Counted from the first letter of the stretch, positions 21,440 to 31,994 are shown. The stretch: DNA of 64,000 nt from Acidimicrobiaceae bacterium (GCA_003132165.1 PKWW01000050.1:11612-75611), one strand, 5' to 3'. Program-made: numbers and translations. The notes: generated by a model not told the origin, from the sequence alone.

Positions 21440-22362
21440 GCGAGCACCGCTCGGGCGAGTCGTCGGGCGTTTTCCCGCTCGGCCATGATCGTCGTCGTGA
21501 CGATGACCCGAATGCCGGTCGCCTCGATACTCGGGGCGTGCCGGGCGTCGGCCTCGTCGATGATCAGCGTGCCGATCAAGCCGTCGTAGAAGTTGGCGAC
21601 GCCGACGCAACTCGCCTCGTAGCCCAGTTCGCCGAGGAGCCGGTCGGCGGGGCCCTTCAACGCGACGCCGTTGATGATTGGTGAAACGGCGACCACGTCG
21701 TCGCGGCGCCGTGTGATGATGTCGCGCACGCCGGGCACCTGAAGGATCGGATCGATCGAGATGAGCGGATTGGACGGAGCGATGACGATTCGCTCGCTTC
21801 GTTCGAGCGCATCGATCACCTCGGGTGAGGGCGAACTCTGCTCGACGCCGCGCACCGTCACCGACCGCGCGACGACGCCGTGACGGTGCTTGACGAAATA
21901 CTCCTGGAAACTGAGTTCACCCACTTCGGTGTCAAAGACCGTGGCGATTGAATCGTCGGTGACGGGAAGCAGTCTGACCCTGAGCTTCAAATGTCGGCCG
22001 AGCTCCGCAGTGACCTGGGTCTTCGTGGCTCCTTCACTCAGTCGTTGAGAGCGGTAGAGGTGGGTCGCCAGGTCGCGATCGCCGAGACGGAACCAGGCCT
22101 CGCCGCCCAGCGCGTCGAGTTCGTCCATCACCCGCCACGTCTCGCCAGCGAGCCCCCAACCGAGGTCGTCGTTGTTCAGCCCGGCGAGGGTGTAGGCAAT
22201 GGTGTCGAGATCGGGGCAGATGGTGAGCCCGTGCAGGACCATATCGTCACCCACGTTGACGACCGCCGTCAGTTCGCTCGGGTCAGTCTCGTCGCTCAGG
22301 GCCTTCAGGAGTCGCGCGGCGCCTACGCCGCCGCTCAGAACTGTGATCACCCCCAAAACCAT
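21436..22362 (-). CDS. cofD: 2-phospho-L-lactate transferase (CofD/FbiA)
   Basis: ITVLSGGVGAARLLKAL, VVNVGDD, HGLTICPDLDTIAYTLAG, GWGLAGETW, APSNPLISIDPIL. Confidence 0.95.
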   Translation of the reverse strand: MVLGVITVLSGGVGAARLLKALSDETDPSELTAVVNVGDDMVLHGLTICPDLDTIAYTLAGLNNDDLGWGLAGETWRVMDELDALGGEAWFRLGDRDLATHLYRSQRLSEGATKTQVTAELGRHLKLRVRLLPVTDDSIATVFDTEVGELSFQEYFVKHRHGVVARSVTVRGVEQSSPSPEVIDALERSERIVIAPSNPLISIDPILQVPGVRDIITRRRDDVVAVSPIINGVALKGPADRLLGELGYEASCVGVANFYDGLIGTLIIDEADARHAPSIEATGIRVIVTTTIMAERENARRLARAVLA

Positions 22363-22389
22363 AGATGGGCTTGGGTAACATCGTTTGCT

Positions 22390-23202
22390 GTGAGCACTAA
22401 TTCCTTAAGTGCCGGTTGGCCCGGCAGCCCCTCGTTCGTCGTCTTTCGCTTGGATGGGGGAATCGTGCAGCGCGTCGTCCAGGAAGGCGACCTCGACGAC
22501 GTCCGGCCGTGGGCGTCGGTGTCCAAGATGGCGGTCGCCATGGCGTTTGGCGTCGAGGTCGACTGGGGACTGCACAAACTCACCGAGTCGATCGGACCGC
22601 GTGGTGCCACCTTGTCCAATCTCCTGTCGCACAGCAGCGGTCTGGGTCTCGAGGAGGACGACCCGGTGGTCGACGTCGGCACCAAGCGCGTGTACTCGAA
22701 CTACGCAATCGATTGCGCGGTGCAGGCGGTCGTGGGCGACAACGATCCCGCGCAGTGGCTCGAGTACCGGCTCTTCGGTGGTTTTGGCATGAGCACGACT
22801 CGCCTCGAGGGTCGGCCGTCGTCGGGGGTCGTAGGTTCGACCGAGGACCTCCTACGTCTCGGTGTCGCGTGGTTGCGACCCGACGGCATCGCGAAAGAGA
22901 CGCGTGACCGGTTCATCACGCCGTTCATCCCTACGCTCGACGGCATCGTGCCCGGCTTTGGAAGGTTCTCGCCATGTCCGTGGGGTCTCGGTCCCGAAGT
23001 ACGCGGGGACAAGCAGCACTGGATGGGCGACTGGCCTGCGGAGAGCTTCGGTCACTTTGGCCAGAGCGGAGCACTGATGCTCTTGAACGTCCAGGAGAAC
23101 GTCGGGGTTGTCGCGACGAGCACCGAGAACTTCGGTCCCTGGGCGGTCAAGTTGTGGCCCGAGTGGACGAGTGCGATGCGTAAGTTGGCACTCGCTTCGT
23201 GA
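22390..23202 (+). CDS. Beta-lactamase-fold serine hydrolase
   Basis: GTG 22390; SVSK motif (WASVSKMAVAMAF), YSN, C-terminal GHFGQSG. Confidence 0.82.
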   Translation: MSTNSLSAGWPGSPSFVVFRLDGGIVQRVVQEGDLDDVRPWASVSKMAVAMAFGVEVDWGLHKLTESIGPRGATLSNLLSHSSGLGLEEDDPVVDVGTKRVYSNYAIDCAVQAVVGDNDPAQWLEYRLFGGFGMSTTRLEGRPSSGVVGSTEDLLRLGVAWLRPDGIAKETRDRFITPFIPTLDGIVPGFGRFSPCPWGLGPEVRGDKQHWMGDWPAESFGHFGQSGALMLLNVQENVGVVATSTENFGPWAVKLWPEWTSAMRKLALAS

Positions 23203-24212
23203 GCGACTCCACGACGCTGCGAGTCGGGCTTGACCTGGACGGGTCGCTCGAGTCGCTCGACAACACGATGACAGATCTCGCCGACGCCCTGAGCGCGACG
23301 GGCGAGTGTCAACTAGTGCGTTTTCGCACCGTCAGCGCACCGCGGTCCGACCAGGAGCGGACGTTGTCCTTTCACCAACTCTGGATGCCCTTTTGGCGTC
23401 GCAGTCTGGGCCCGTCCATCGATACCAAGCTGCCGCCCGTCGACGTCATCCACGTCGCCGGGCTCGTAACGCCGCCCACCAAGCACGTGCCGCTCATTAT
23501 TTCGGTCGACGACCTTCGTCCACTTCGTGGTGAGTCGAGTGAGCATCAGCGCATCAAGCAACTCCAGCGTGCCGTCGGGCGCGGTGCGGTACTGGTCGCG
23601 TCGAGCCGCGCCGCCAGCCACGAAGTGCAGGACGTCCTCGGGCTGCAACGCAGCGAGATCGTGGTGGTGCCGCCCGCGGTACCCACCGTCGCGGCCACCG
23701 AGCATGGACGGGACCTGGTCGTGAACATCACGGGTCTCGACGATCGATTTCTCGCCTTGGCACCGGCGCTCGTGCAGTTCGTGCAACGAGAGCAGGCTCA
23801 TCTGGTGGCGGTGACGAGCACTGCGGTCGGCCAGCGCATCCGCGCGACCGGACTCCCGGTGACGCTGCTCGGTCGCAAGGAGGCTCGCGCCGCGCTCGCG
23901 CGTGCGCGCGTGGCACTCCATCTCTCTGACGGGGCCCGATTCCCATCGTTCGCGATCGCGGCATTGAGTGCCGGCGTGCCCACCATCGCGCTCGCCACCG
24001 ACATCAACCGTGAACTCCTCGGCGGCGCGGCGGCGCTGGCGTTCGACGACGACGAGGTGATGACGATGCTGCCCATCGTCTGGTCGAGCGAGGCCCGTCG
24101 CTCGATCATGGTGAGCGCGGGGCGTTCGAGGTCCATTGATTTCGAGCCCGCGAGCGCGGCGGATGCCTACGTGACCCTGTATCGAAATGTCGTGCGAGGC
24201 TGGCACCAATGA
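23199..24212 (+). CDS. Glycosyltransferase family 4-like protein
   Basis: 337 aa; VDVIHVAGLVTPP, ARVALHLSDGARFPSFAIAALSAGVPTIA. Confidence 0.75.
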   Translation: MSDSTTLRVGLDLDGSLESLDNTMTDLADALSATGECQLVRFRTVSAPRSDQERTLSFHQLWMPFWRRSLGPSIDTKLPPVDVIHVAGLVTPPTKHVPLIISVDDLRPLRGESSEHQRIKQLQRAVGRGAVLVASSRAASHEVQDVLGLQRSEIVVVPPAVPTVAATEHGRDLVVNITGLDDRFLALAPALVQFVQREQAHLVAVTSTAVGQRIRATGLPVTLLGRKEARAALARARVALHLSDGARFPSFAIAALSAGVPTIALATDINRELLGGAAALAFDDDEVMTMLPIVWSSEARRSIMVSAGRSRSIDFEPASAADAYVTLYRNVVRGWHQ

Positions 24213-25288
24213 AACGGATTATCACGCTGAGCGTCGACCAGTTGTACCGGCGTCAACCCGGCGGGATCGCCACGTACGTGCGTGGACTCGTGTACGGCCT
24301 GGCCGCCCTCGACGAGCCGATCGACCTGGTGGGCCTCGCGCCTCGCGACGCGACACCTCCCGAGGCGCTCGACCTCCCGCTGCGACTGCGCGCGGCGGCG
24401 CTTCCGCTCAACCTCCTGACCAGGCTCTGGCCCCTGATGCCACTCGGCGTACCGAAGGAGTCCCAGGTCGTGCACGCCACCTCCATGGCCGGTCCCTTCG
24501 GGGGAGGAGTGGCTACAGCCGTCCATTCGGTGGCGATGCACGATCTGTTGTGGCGTGACGAGCCCGGGGCTACGACCAGGGCGGGGATCAAGTTCCACGA
24601 GGAGCGTCTGTCGCTCATCAAACGGCGAGGTGATCTACGCGTCTTCACCACGTCGCCGGGACTGGCCGAGCGTCTGGTGGACCTCGGGGTCGCCGAGTCG
24701 CGCATTCGCGCGGTTCGTCTCGGGGTCGACGACGCCACCGCGCAGGCGGCCGACGCGGCGACCGTGCGCGAACGGCTCGCGGCCAACGGCGTCACTGGTC
24801 CGTACACGCTCTACGCGGGAACGAGGGAGCCGCGAAAGAACCTGGAACGCCTCATCGAAGCTCACCGCATCGCGCGTTCCCGATCCGAGGGCCTCGGTCC
24901 ACTCGTACTGGTGGGACCGCCGGGGTGGGGCGGGGTTGCGACTTCTGACGCGACGGTGATCGGAATGGTGGACCGGTCCGTGTTGCTCGGCCTCTATCGC
25001 GACGCCGCGGTGTTCGCCTACGTCCCTCGGGCCGAGGGCTGGGGACTGCCGCCGGTCGAAGCGCTCAACGCGGGCGCCAGGGTCGTTGCGAGCACGACGA
25101 CGCCGAGCGTACAGAGCAATCCCAGCGTCGTCTTGGTGGATCCGCTCGACGTCGCCTCAATCGCCAAGGGACTCAGCGAGGCCCTCGAGCAGGGAGTCGA
25201 CGCGCAGAGCGTGTTCACACGCCGGGCCTCGGTCGCAGAGTTGACGTGGCGCAACGCTGCGCTTGATCACCTGGCGGGTTGGCAGTGA
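24209..25288 (+). CDS. Glycosyltransferase family 4
   Basis: RRQPGGIATYVRGL, YAGTREPRKNLERLIEA, FAYVPRAEGWGLPPVEALNAGARVVAS. Confidence 0.92.
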   Translation: MKRIITLSVDQLYRRQPGGIATYVRGLVYGLAALDEPIDLVGLAPRDATPPEALDLPLRLRAAALPLNLLTRLWPLMPLGVPKESQVVHATSMAGPFGGGVATAVHSVAMHDLLWRDEPGATTRAGIKFHEERLSLIKRRGDLRVFTTSPGLAERLVDLGVAESRIRAVRLGVDDATAQAADAATVRERLAANGVTGPYTLYAGTREPRKNLERLIEAHRIARSRSEGLGPLVLVGPPGWGGVATSDATVIGMVDRSVLLGLYRDAAVFAYVPRAEGWGLPPVEALNAGARVVASTTTPSVQSNPSVVLVDPLDVASIAKGLSEALEQGVDAQSVFTRRASVAELTWRNAALDHLAGWQ

Positions 25289-26406
25289 AGGTCGGCCTCG
25301 ACGTCTCAGCGGTGCCCGCGCACCTCGCCGGCGCGGGGCGATACATCGTCGAACTTGCGCGACGGCTTCCCTCCTACGACGTCGATACGACCCTCGTGAC
25401 GCGAAGTGACGATGCATTGCGATGGGCGCAGTGGTCACCGTCGTCGACGATCTCGTCGATCGTGCCGTCCTCGCGAGTTCCGAGAATCGTCTATGAGGCA
25501 TATCAACTCGGCGCATCACGCACGGCTCGCGCGGTCGACGTTTGGCATGCGCCGCACTACACGATGCCGCGCCGGGGCGCTACACCCACCGTCGTCACCA
25601 TCCACGACCTGACGTTCTTCACGAATCCCGATTGGCACGAACGTTCGAAGGTGGCGTTCTTTCGACGAGCGATTGCGTACTCGTCACGTCACGCCAAGGT
25701 GCTCGTCAGCGTGAGCGACTTCACCGCGCGCCAGATTGACGAATTCCTTCCGGGCCACGCCCCCGTCGTCGTCGCGCCGCACGGCGTGGACCTCGAACGA
25801 TTCACGACCATCGAAGCCGACGATGGGCGGTTGTTCATCGATCACGGGCTACCGATCGGCGTGCCCTACATCTTCTTCCTGGGGACCGTAGAACCGCGAA
25901 AGGGTCTCGACGTCCTCCTGGCGGCCTTCGCCGAAGTGGCCAGCACCGACACCAGCGTCGAGTTGTGGATTGCGGGGCAGGCGGGCTGGGGACTTGAGGA
26001 GTTCGACGCCGAATTACTTCGCCACTCCGCCAGCGCGCGTATCCGACGACTCGGCTTCGTAGCCGAGGAGGTGCTGCCGGCACTGCTGCGCCAGTCAAAG
26101 GTGGTGGCCTACCCCTCGAGGGGCGAGGGCTTCGGACTGCCGGTACTCGAAGCGCTCGCCTGCGGGGCGGTCGTCGTCACCTCGCGAGGTACGGTCATGG
26201 AAGAGGTGGCGGGCACGACCGCTCGCTTCGTTGATGTTGGCGACCACGAGGGTTTGGCCTCCGAGTTGTTGGAAAGTATGAACCTGAACACTGAACAACG
26301 TGCACAGATCTCATTGGCCGCGCGCGAGCGTGCTGAGGGATTCACCTGGGGAGCGTCGCTCCGTCAGCACCTGGTGGCTTACAATCTCGCGCAAAGCGGA
26401 GTGTAG
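25285..26406 (+). CDS. Glycosyltransferase family 4
   Basis: GAGRYIVELARRL, FLGTVEPRKGLDVLLAAFA, YPSRGEGFGLPVLEALACGAVVV; GTGA overlap with the previous gene. Confidence 0.93.
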   Translation: MKVGLDVSAVPAHLAGAGRYIVELARRLPSYDVDTTLVTRSDDALRWAQWSPSSTISSIVPSSRVPRIVYEAYQLGASRTARAVDVWHAPHYTMPRRGATPTVVTIHDLTFFTNPDWHERSKVAFFRRAIAYSSRHAKVLVSVSDFTARQIDEFLPGHAPVVVAPHGVDLERFTTIEADDGRLFIDHGLPIGVPYIFFLGTVEPRKGLDVLLAAFAEVASTDTSVELWIAGQAGWGLEEFDAELLRHSASARIRRLGFVAEEVLPALLRQSKVVAYPSRGEGFGLPVLEALACGAVVVTSRGTVMEEVAGTTARFVDVGDHEGLASELLESMNLNTEQRAQISLAARERAEGFTWGASLRQHLVAYNLAQSGV

Positions 26407-26409
26407 AGA

Positions 26410-27312
26410 ATGCGGGCATTTATCACTGGTGGTGGTGGCTTCGTGGGACGCCATTTGCGAGAGCACCTTGAGTCGCTGGGTGATGACGTCGCGTCGGTCG
26501 ACGTGGAATGCGACGTCACGAACTTGGAGAGCGTCAGCGCGTTCCTCGCCGCGAACGAGCCCGAGGTGATTTACCATCTCGCAGCTCTTACGCACGTGGG
26601 CGATTCGTGGGCCAACCCGAAGGAGTACACGCGCGTGAACGTCCTCGGCACCAAGAACCTGCTGGATGCGGCGCGCTCGGTCGTACCCGACGCCGCCGTC
26701 GTGTTCGTGAGCTCAGCTGACGTCTACGGGATAGTTCAAGAAGTGGACCTGCCGCTCGTCGAGTCGTTTCGCACGGCGCCGGCGAATCCTTATTCATCGA
26801 GCAAGCTTGAGGCCGAACACTTCGCGCGCGACGCTGCGCGCGAGTCGGGCCAACGCGTCATCATCGCGAGGCCCTTCAACCACGTAGGTCCTGGTCAGTC
26901 GCTCCAGTTCGTCGTACCTGCGCTCGTCAGCCGACTCCTCGAGGCGAGCGACGAGCGCCGCGGCGAGATTGCGGTGGGCGACCTGTCGACCAGGCGCGAC
27001 TTCAGCGACGTACGTGATGTCGTGAGGGCGTACCGACTGCTCGCTCGACTCGGTAAGTCCGGCGAGGTGTACAACGTCGCCTCAGGGCACGACACGGCGC
27101 TGATCGACATCGCCAACACGCTGCGTAAGCAGATCGCTCCGGACGTGCAACTGGTTGTGGACCCGTCGCTCCTGAGGCCCGTGGAGATTCCGGTGATGCG
27201 CGGAAGTTTCGAGAAGCTCCACGAGGCGACCGGTTGGGAACCGGTCATCACGCTCGAGAAATCACTACGCGACGTCATTGCCGATATTCGATCGCAACGG
27301 GAGAAAGTCTGA
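26410..27312 (+). CDS. NAD(P)-dependent epimerase/dehydratase, GDP-4-keto-6-deoxymannose reductase-like
   Basis: ITGGGGFVGRHL, YHLAALTHVGDSW, YSSSKLEAE, RPFNHVGPGQSLQFVVPAL. Confidence 0.88.
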   Translation: MRAFITGGGGFVGRHLREHLESLGDDVASVDVECDVTNLESVSAFLAANEPEVIYHLAALTHVGDSWANPKEYTRVNVLGTKNLLDAARSVVPDAAVVFVSSADVYGIVQEVDLPLVESFRTAPANPYSSSKLEAEHFARDAARESGQRVIIARPFNHVGPGQSLQFVVPALVSRLLEASDERRGEIAVGDLSTRRDFSDVRDVVRAYRLLARLGKSGEVYNVASGHDTALIDIANTLRKQIAPDVQLVVDPSLLRPVEIPVMRGSFEKLHEATGWEPVITLEKSLRDVIADIRSQREKV

Positions 27313-27390
27313 AAATACCTGCAAAAGCCCTGATTTGGATGCTCGCCCGCCCGGAGAGGGCCCCTTTCGGGAACTAGCCTTAAAGGACTG

Positions 27391-30300
27391 ATGGAATCTC
27401 GTGCTCCGGCCGTTGTTGCCGTCGTCGTTACCACCGGTCCAGGCCCCGGCCTCGAAGCGACCTTGGCTTCGCTGGTGGCTCAGGACTATGAGGAACTAAG
27501 CCTGCTCGTCGTCGCGAACGGGGAGACCGAGCACGTCCCGGCACGGGTCGCCGCAGTGGCACCGAGTGCCTTCGTGCGGACTCTGGACGAGAACAAGGGC
27601 TTCGCCGCCGCGTGCAATGAGGCGTCGTTGATGGTGGAGGGTTCGGCGTTCTTCCTCTTCTGCCACGACGACGTCCGCCTCGAGCCCGACGCCGTGCACC
27701 TCATGGTCGAGGCGGCTTTTCGCACGAACGCCGGGATCGTGTCGCCCAAGGTCGTTGCGTACGAGGACCCGATGATTCTCCTGCACGTCGGCCAGACGTG
27801 TGACCGCTTCGGTGTGGCGCACGAGCGCGTCGAACCCGGCGAAATCGACCACGGTCAGCAGGACCTCGAACGCGACGTGTTCGTGGCCCCCGGCGGGGTG
27901 ATGCTCGTTCGTTCGGACTTGTTCGCGACCTTGCGCGGCTTTGACCCGTTGATCCCCGTGCTCGGCGAGGACCTGGACCTCTGCTGGCGCGCGCAAGTGG
28001 CGGGCGCACGCGTCGTGGTGGCGCCCCAGGCGAAGATCGCGCACCGCGAGACCATCGCGACCGGCGAGCGACTGGTGACGGCCGTGGGAACGCGTCGAGC
28101 GAGCCGCCAGGACCTGCAGCGCCGCCACCAGTTGCTCGTGGTGGCGACGGGGTGGAGTTTGCGCGCGACGCTCTCGACGCTGTTCCTGCTCTTCACCATG
28201 GACCTGATGGAGTTCTCGCTCGCGCTACTCGGACGTGATGCCGATCGGGTCGGAGCGATTCTTGGTTCCTGGAGGTGGTTGTTGCATAACCGCAAGCGCA
28301 TCCGAGAGCGCCGCCGCCAACTCCGTGCCACGCGAGTGCTCTCGGACGAGGAACTTCGTCGTCTTCAAGTAGGTGGCGCGAGTCGACTGAAGCGATTCTT
28401 CTTGACGCTGCTTCGCGACGGTCTCGACCGCGCGAGGGGCATCTTGCCCGAGCACGAGATACCTGAGGAGATCGACGAAGGCGAGAGTTCGGGCGTCGGT
28501 TTCGCCGCGGCCTTCGCCGAAGACGAGGAGTTCGACGAGATCCCCGAGAGTGGCGCTCTGGAACTGCGGAATCGACCCTCGAGATTCCTCACGTCGTTCC
28601 GCTCGCAGGCGATCATCGTCATCACGGTGCTGGTTCTCTGGTTCATTGGCTCGCGCAACTTGGTGGCCACGCACCTGCCGCTGATCGGACGCCTCGCACC
28701 GCTCGATTCGTGGTGGTCGACGTGGCGGCACTTCTTCGCGTCATGGTCACCCGCGGGGCTCGGCTCGGGAACACCTGGTTCGCCCGGTTACGGCGTGCTC
28801 GGGTTCGCGGGCACGTTCGTCCTCGGCCGGATGGGAATACTTCCCCGACTTGCGTTGATCGGCGCGGTGCCCTTCGGGGCGGCCGGCGTCGGTCGCCTGC
28901 TTCGCGGTCGAGTCTCCAACCGGGCCCGCGTGATCGCGTCGGTGTCCTACATGGCGTTCCCGCTCGGCCTCAACATGATTGGTGAGGGCCACGTCGACGT
29001 GCTCCTCGTGATCGCGGGTCTTCCGTTGATCGTACGGCGAATATTCGAATTGATGTACGTGCCGGGTTTTCGCATGACGATGTATCCCGAGCCGGTGCCG
29101 TTCGGACATCGCGGATGGCGCTCCACTGAAGCCGGTCAACGCATGGGCACGATCATGCTGATCGCGCTTCTGAGCGCCATGGCACCCGCGACGCTCGTGC
29201 TGGTCGTCCTCGTGGTCGCCGGCGTCGTGATCGCGCGGATCTTCGAGCCCGACGAGAATCGTGGGCTGGTGCGTTCGTGGCGTCTACTCGGCTCGTTGCT
29301 GTTGAACGCGGCGATCTTCCTGCTGCCGCTCAGCGTTGACGTAGCCATCGCTGGCCGTCGAGCGCTCGGGGTCTTCGGCCTGCCCCGTGGACCGTGGTCG
29401 GCACCTTCGTTCACCGATCTTCTGCGCGGTGTGGACGGCACCTTCGGGGCGAATGCGCTGGGCTGGCTGCTTCCGGCGGCGGCCGTGCTCGGAATGCTTC
29501 TGTGTCGCAACGAACGCAGGGCTGTCGCTTCGAAGGTCGCCACGATCGCCACGCTCACCCTGGTCGTTGCGACGCTCGACGTGCACCACTGGATGGGTTC
29601 GTTCGCGCCCGACCTCGACGTGCTGCTCGCGCTCTATATGGTGATGGTCGCGACGCTGATTGGACTGGGTTTCAGCGCAATCGAGCTCGACCTTCGACAG
29701 TCCGGTTTCGGCTGGCGTCAGGTCTTCGCCGCCGCGACCGTCGTTTCGTTGGTGGTGGCGGCAGTGCCGTTCCTCGCCAGTTTCGCGAGCGGACGCTTCG
29801 ATCTTCCTACGACGAGCGTCGCCGAGTCGCTGAGCACGTTGGCGCCTTCCAATTCGGGGGGATATCGCGTGCTGTGGCTGGGCGATCCCTCAGTGCTCCC
29901 CGTGCCGGGTTGGTCAATCGCCCCCGGACTCGAAGCCGCGACGTCCATGAACGGACTACCGGGCGGATCGTCGCTGTTCGCGCCGCCCGACTCGGGCACC
30001 ACCGACGTACTGCTCTCGGCGCTACAGATGGCCCTCGAAGGTCGAACCGTGCGGCTCGGTCAGTTGCTCGCGCCCGCGGGAATCTCGACCATCGTGGTCA
30101 TGGACGCCGGCGCACCCGAGCTGTCGGGTGTCCAGTCCGTGCCGCTGCACCCGGTGCCGGTGGGCCTGACGACCGCACTAAGCCTCCAGACCGACCTCTC
30201 CCTCGAGCTGCAGACGAACTCGGTCGAGGTCTTCTCCAATTCGATGTTTCACGGTCTGGTGTCGGCTTCGCCGATGACCTCGGGTACCGCAGGGCCCGCC

Positions 30301-30648
30301 AAGGCTATCTTCACCCCCACGTCCAATAGTGGTGCCGTCGCGGCGGACACGACGGTCATAGCGGGGCTCGCGCCGGCGAGTGCCTTTGCTCTGGACGTGA
30401 ACGGTCGGCCAATACCGCGCACGACTTCTTTTGGATGGGCGCCGACCTATGAGGTCGGGTCCGTTTCCTCGAGCGCAACCGGACAACTGGTGCTGCACCA
30501 GTTCCCACTGAACGGGATCCTGGCGGGCTTCACCTTGAGCCTGTGGGCCATCGTCTGGCTGGGCTTCGGTCTCGTCCAACGCCTCGAATGGCTCTTCACC
30601 GGCCGACGACGCTCCGTCGTGGCGCGTCACGCGAGGACCGAGAAATGA
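27391..30648 (+). CDS. Large GT2 glycosyltransferase with C-terminal multi-TM domain
   Basis: 1085 aa; N-term GT2 (VVVTTGPGPGLEATLASL, FCHDDVRLEPDA, GEDLDLCWRAQVAGARV), then many TM segments. Confidence 0.9.
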   Translation: MESRAPAVVAVVVTTGPGPGLEATLASLVAQDYEELSLLVVANGETEHVPARVAAVAPSAFVRTLDENKGFAAACNEASLMVEGSAFFLFCHDDVRLEPDAVHLMVEAAFRTNAGIVSPKVVAYEDPMILLHVGQTCDRFGVAHERVEPGEIDHGQQDLERDVFVAPGGVMLVRSDLFATLRGFDPLIPVLGEDLDLCWRAQVAGARVVVAPQAKIAHRETIATGERLVTAVGTRRASRQDLQRRHQLLVVATGWSLRATLSTLFLLFTMDLMEFSLALLGRDADRVGAILGSWRWLLHNRKRIRERRRQLRATRVLSDEELRRLQVGGASRLKRFFLTLLRDGLDRARGILPEHEIPEEIDEGESSGVGFAAAFAEDEEFDEIPESGALELRNRPSRFLTSFRSQAIIVITVLVLWFIGSRNLVATHLPLIGRLAPLDSWWSTWRHFFASWSPAGLGSGTPGSPGYGVLGFAGTFVLGRMGILPRLALIGAVPFGAAGVGRLLRGRVSNRARVIASVSYMAFPLGLNMIGEGHVDVLLVIAGLPLIVRRIFELMYVPGFRMTMYPEPVPFGHRGWRSTEAGQRMGTIMLIALLSAMAPATLVLVVLVVAGVVIARIFEPDENRGLVRSWRLLGSLLLNAAIFLLPLSVDVAIAGRRALGVFGLPRGPWSAPSFTDLLRGVDGTFGANALGWLLPAAAVLGMLLCRNERRAVASKVATIATLTLVVATLDVHHWMGSFAPDLDVLLALYMVMVATLIGLGFSAIELDLRQSGFGWRQVFAAATVVSLVVAAVPFLASFASGRFDLPTTSVAESLSTLAPSNSGGYRVLWLGDPSVLPVPGWSIAPGLEAATSMNGLPGGSSLFAPPDSGTTDVLLSALQMALEGRTVRLGQLLAPAGISTIVVMDAGAPELSGVQSVPLHPVPVGLTTALSLQTDLSLELQTNSVEVFSNSMFHGLVSASPMTSGTAGPAKAIFTPTSNSGAVAADTTVIAGLAPASAFALDVNGRPIPRTTSFGWAPTYEVGSVSSSATGQLVLHQFPLNGILAGFTLSLWAIVWLGFGLVQRLEWLFTGRRRSVVARHARTEK

Positions 30649-31994
30649 CCAGGTTGCGCATCCCCCTGTTGTTCGTGCTAGTCCTGGCACTCGCCGCGGT
30701 AGGTACCGCGGCGACCCTCGAGAAGTCGACGAACGTCCCGGTCGGACCCGGATCGCTCACGCAGAACGCGGAGTCGACCGCTCTCTACTGCAGCGGTCTC
30801 TCGGGAACTACGGGAACCGCGGTTGGCCACGTGACCTACTTGAACACGACCGGTTCGACGCGCACGGTCAACCTCGAGGTTGCTTCGGACACTGCATCGT
30901 CCGAGTTGTCCTCGCTCACGCTCGCGCCCCACTCGTCGAAATCAGTGAGCCCCCAGGCCACCGTCAAGGGTATTTCCTACGCCGTGGCCGCCCAGGTCAA
31001 TGGCGGAGGCGTCGTGGGCGAGGAAGTGGCCCAGGGCGCCACGGCGGAGTCGCCGTGCACCTCGGCGGGCGTCACCGACTGGTACGCGACCGGATTCGAC
31101 ACGACCGTCGGATCGACGGCCGTTCTCAGCATTTACAACCCGACCGCGACGGCGGCCGTCTTCAACATCACCGTGTTCACCGCGAATGGCTTCGCCGCCC
31201 CGGCGTTGTTTCAGGGAATGTCGATTGGCGCACACGCGCAGATCGAGGTCAATCTCGGCGCCCAGATCGTCAACGCGTCCAACGTCGGCGTGCACGTGCG
31301 CGTGCTACGCGGTTCGATCGTCATCGTGGGCGTGCAGCACTCGGGATCACTGACCTCGTTCAACTCCGGTCAGAGTTCACTCGCGACGAGCGCCTGGTTC
31401 CCTCGAGTCACGACGGTGACGGGAGCCGATGCGCAGATTCGCGTGACCAATCCCGGTTCCGAGCCGGCGAACGTCGTCGTTGACGTCGCGCTCTCGTCCT
31501 TCAAGGTCGCGCCCCAGACCATCACGGTCGCGGGCGACTCCAGCGGCGACATCGTAATCACGCCCAATTCGGCGATTCCCGCCCATGGCTACGCGACCGT
31601 GCAACTGAAGTCGGACCGTCTCATCGCCACCTCACTGTTGACCGGCTCCAGTGCGGGCTTGGCCCTGTCCGCGCCGGTGATCCCGTCCAACGAGTTCCTG
31701 GTCGCGGACTTCTCGGGCAGGGGTTTTGACGCCGCCACGGTCACGAACACCTCGCCCAAGCCGGTCACGGTCACCTTTGCAACCATGGCGACCGGGACTC
31801 GCACGAGCGTGAAGGCTTCGACGCAGTTGGCGGGTGGCGCGACGGAGAGCATCCTCGGCCTCTTCAGCGGGTTGACGACCTTGAAGGGCAACACGTTGTT
31901 CGTGACGAGTTCCAAACCATCCCTGGTAGTGGCCACGACACTGCCCACCACACCGGTCGGCGTGATAGTAGTGGCCCCGTTAGACGGCCGGTAA
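30645..31994 (+). CDS. DUF5719-like secreted protein
   Basis: 449 aa; signal peptide, Ala/Thr/Val-rich beta repeats; downstream of the GT2-TM gene in typical actinobacterial order. Confidence 0.7.
   Translation: MTRLRIPLLFVLVLALAAVGTAATLEKSTNVPVGPGSLTQNAESTALYCSGLSGTTGTAVGHVTYLNTTGSTRTVNLEVASDTASSELSSLTLAPHSSKSVSPQATVKGISYAVAAQVNGGGVVGEEVAQGATAESPCTSAGVTDWYATGFDTTVGSTAVLSIYNPTATAAVFNITVFTANGFAAPALFQGMSIGAHAQIEVNLGAQIVNASNVGVHVRVLRGSIVIVGVQHSGSLTSFNSGQSSLATSAWFPRVTTVTGADAQIRVTNPGSEPANVVVDVALSSFKVAPQTITVAGDSSGDIVITPNSAIPAHGYATVQLKSDRLIATSLLTGSSAGLALSAPVIPSNEFLVADFSGRGFDAATVTNTSPKPVTVTFATMATGTRTSVKASTQLAGGATESILGLFSGLTTLKGNTLFVTSSKPSLVVATTLPTTPVGVIVVAPLDGR

Noticed and set aside
27302-27313. 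Third copy of the TAAGAANNTCTGAA box (AGAAAGTCTGAA)
   Set aside because: Mismatches at two defined positions, overlaps the epimerase stop codon and is in the opposite orientation to the downstream gene; likely chance.
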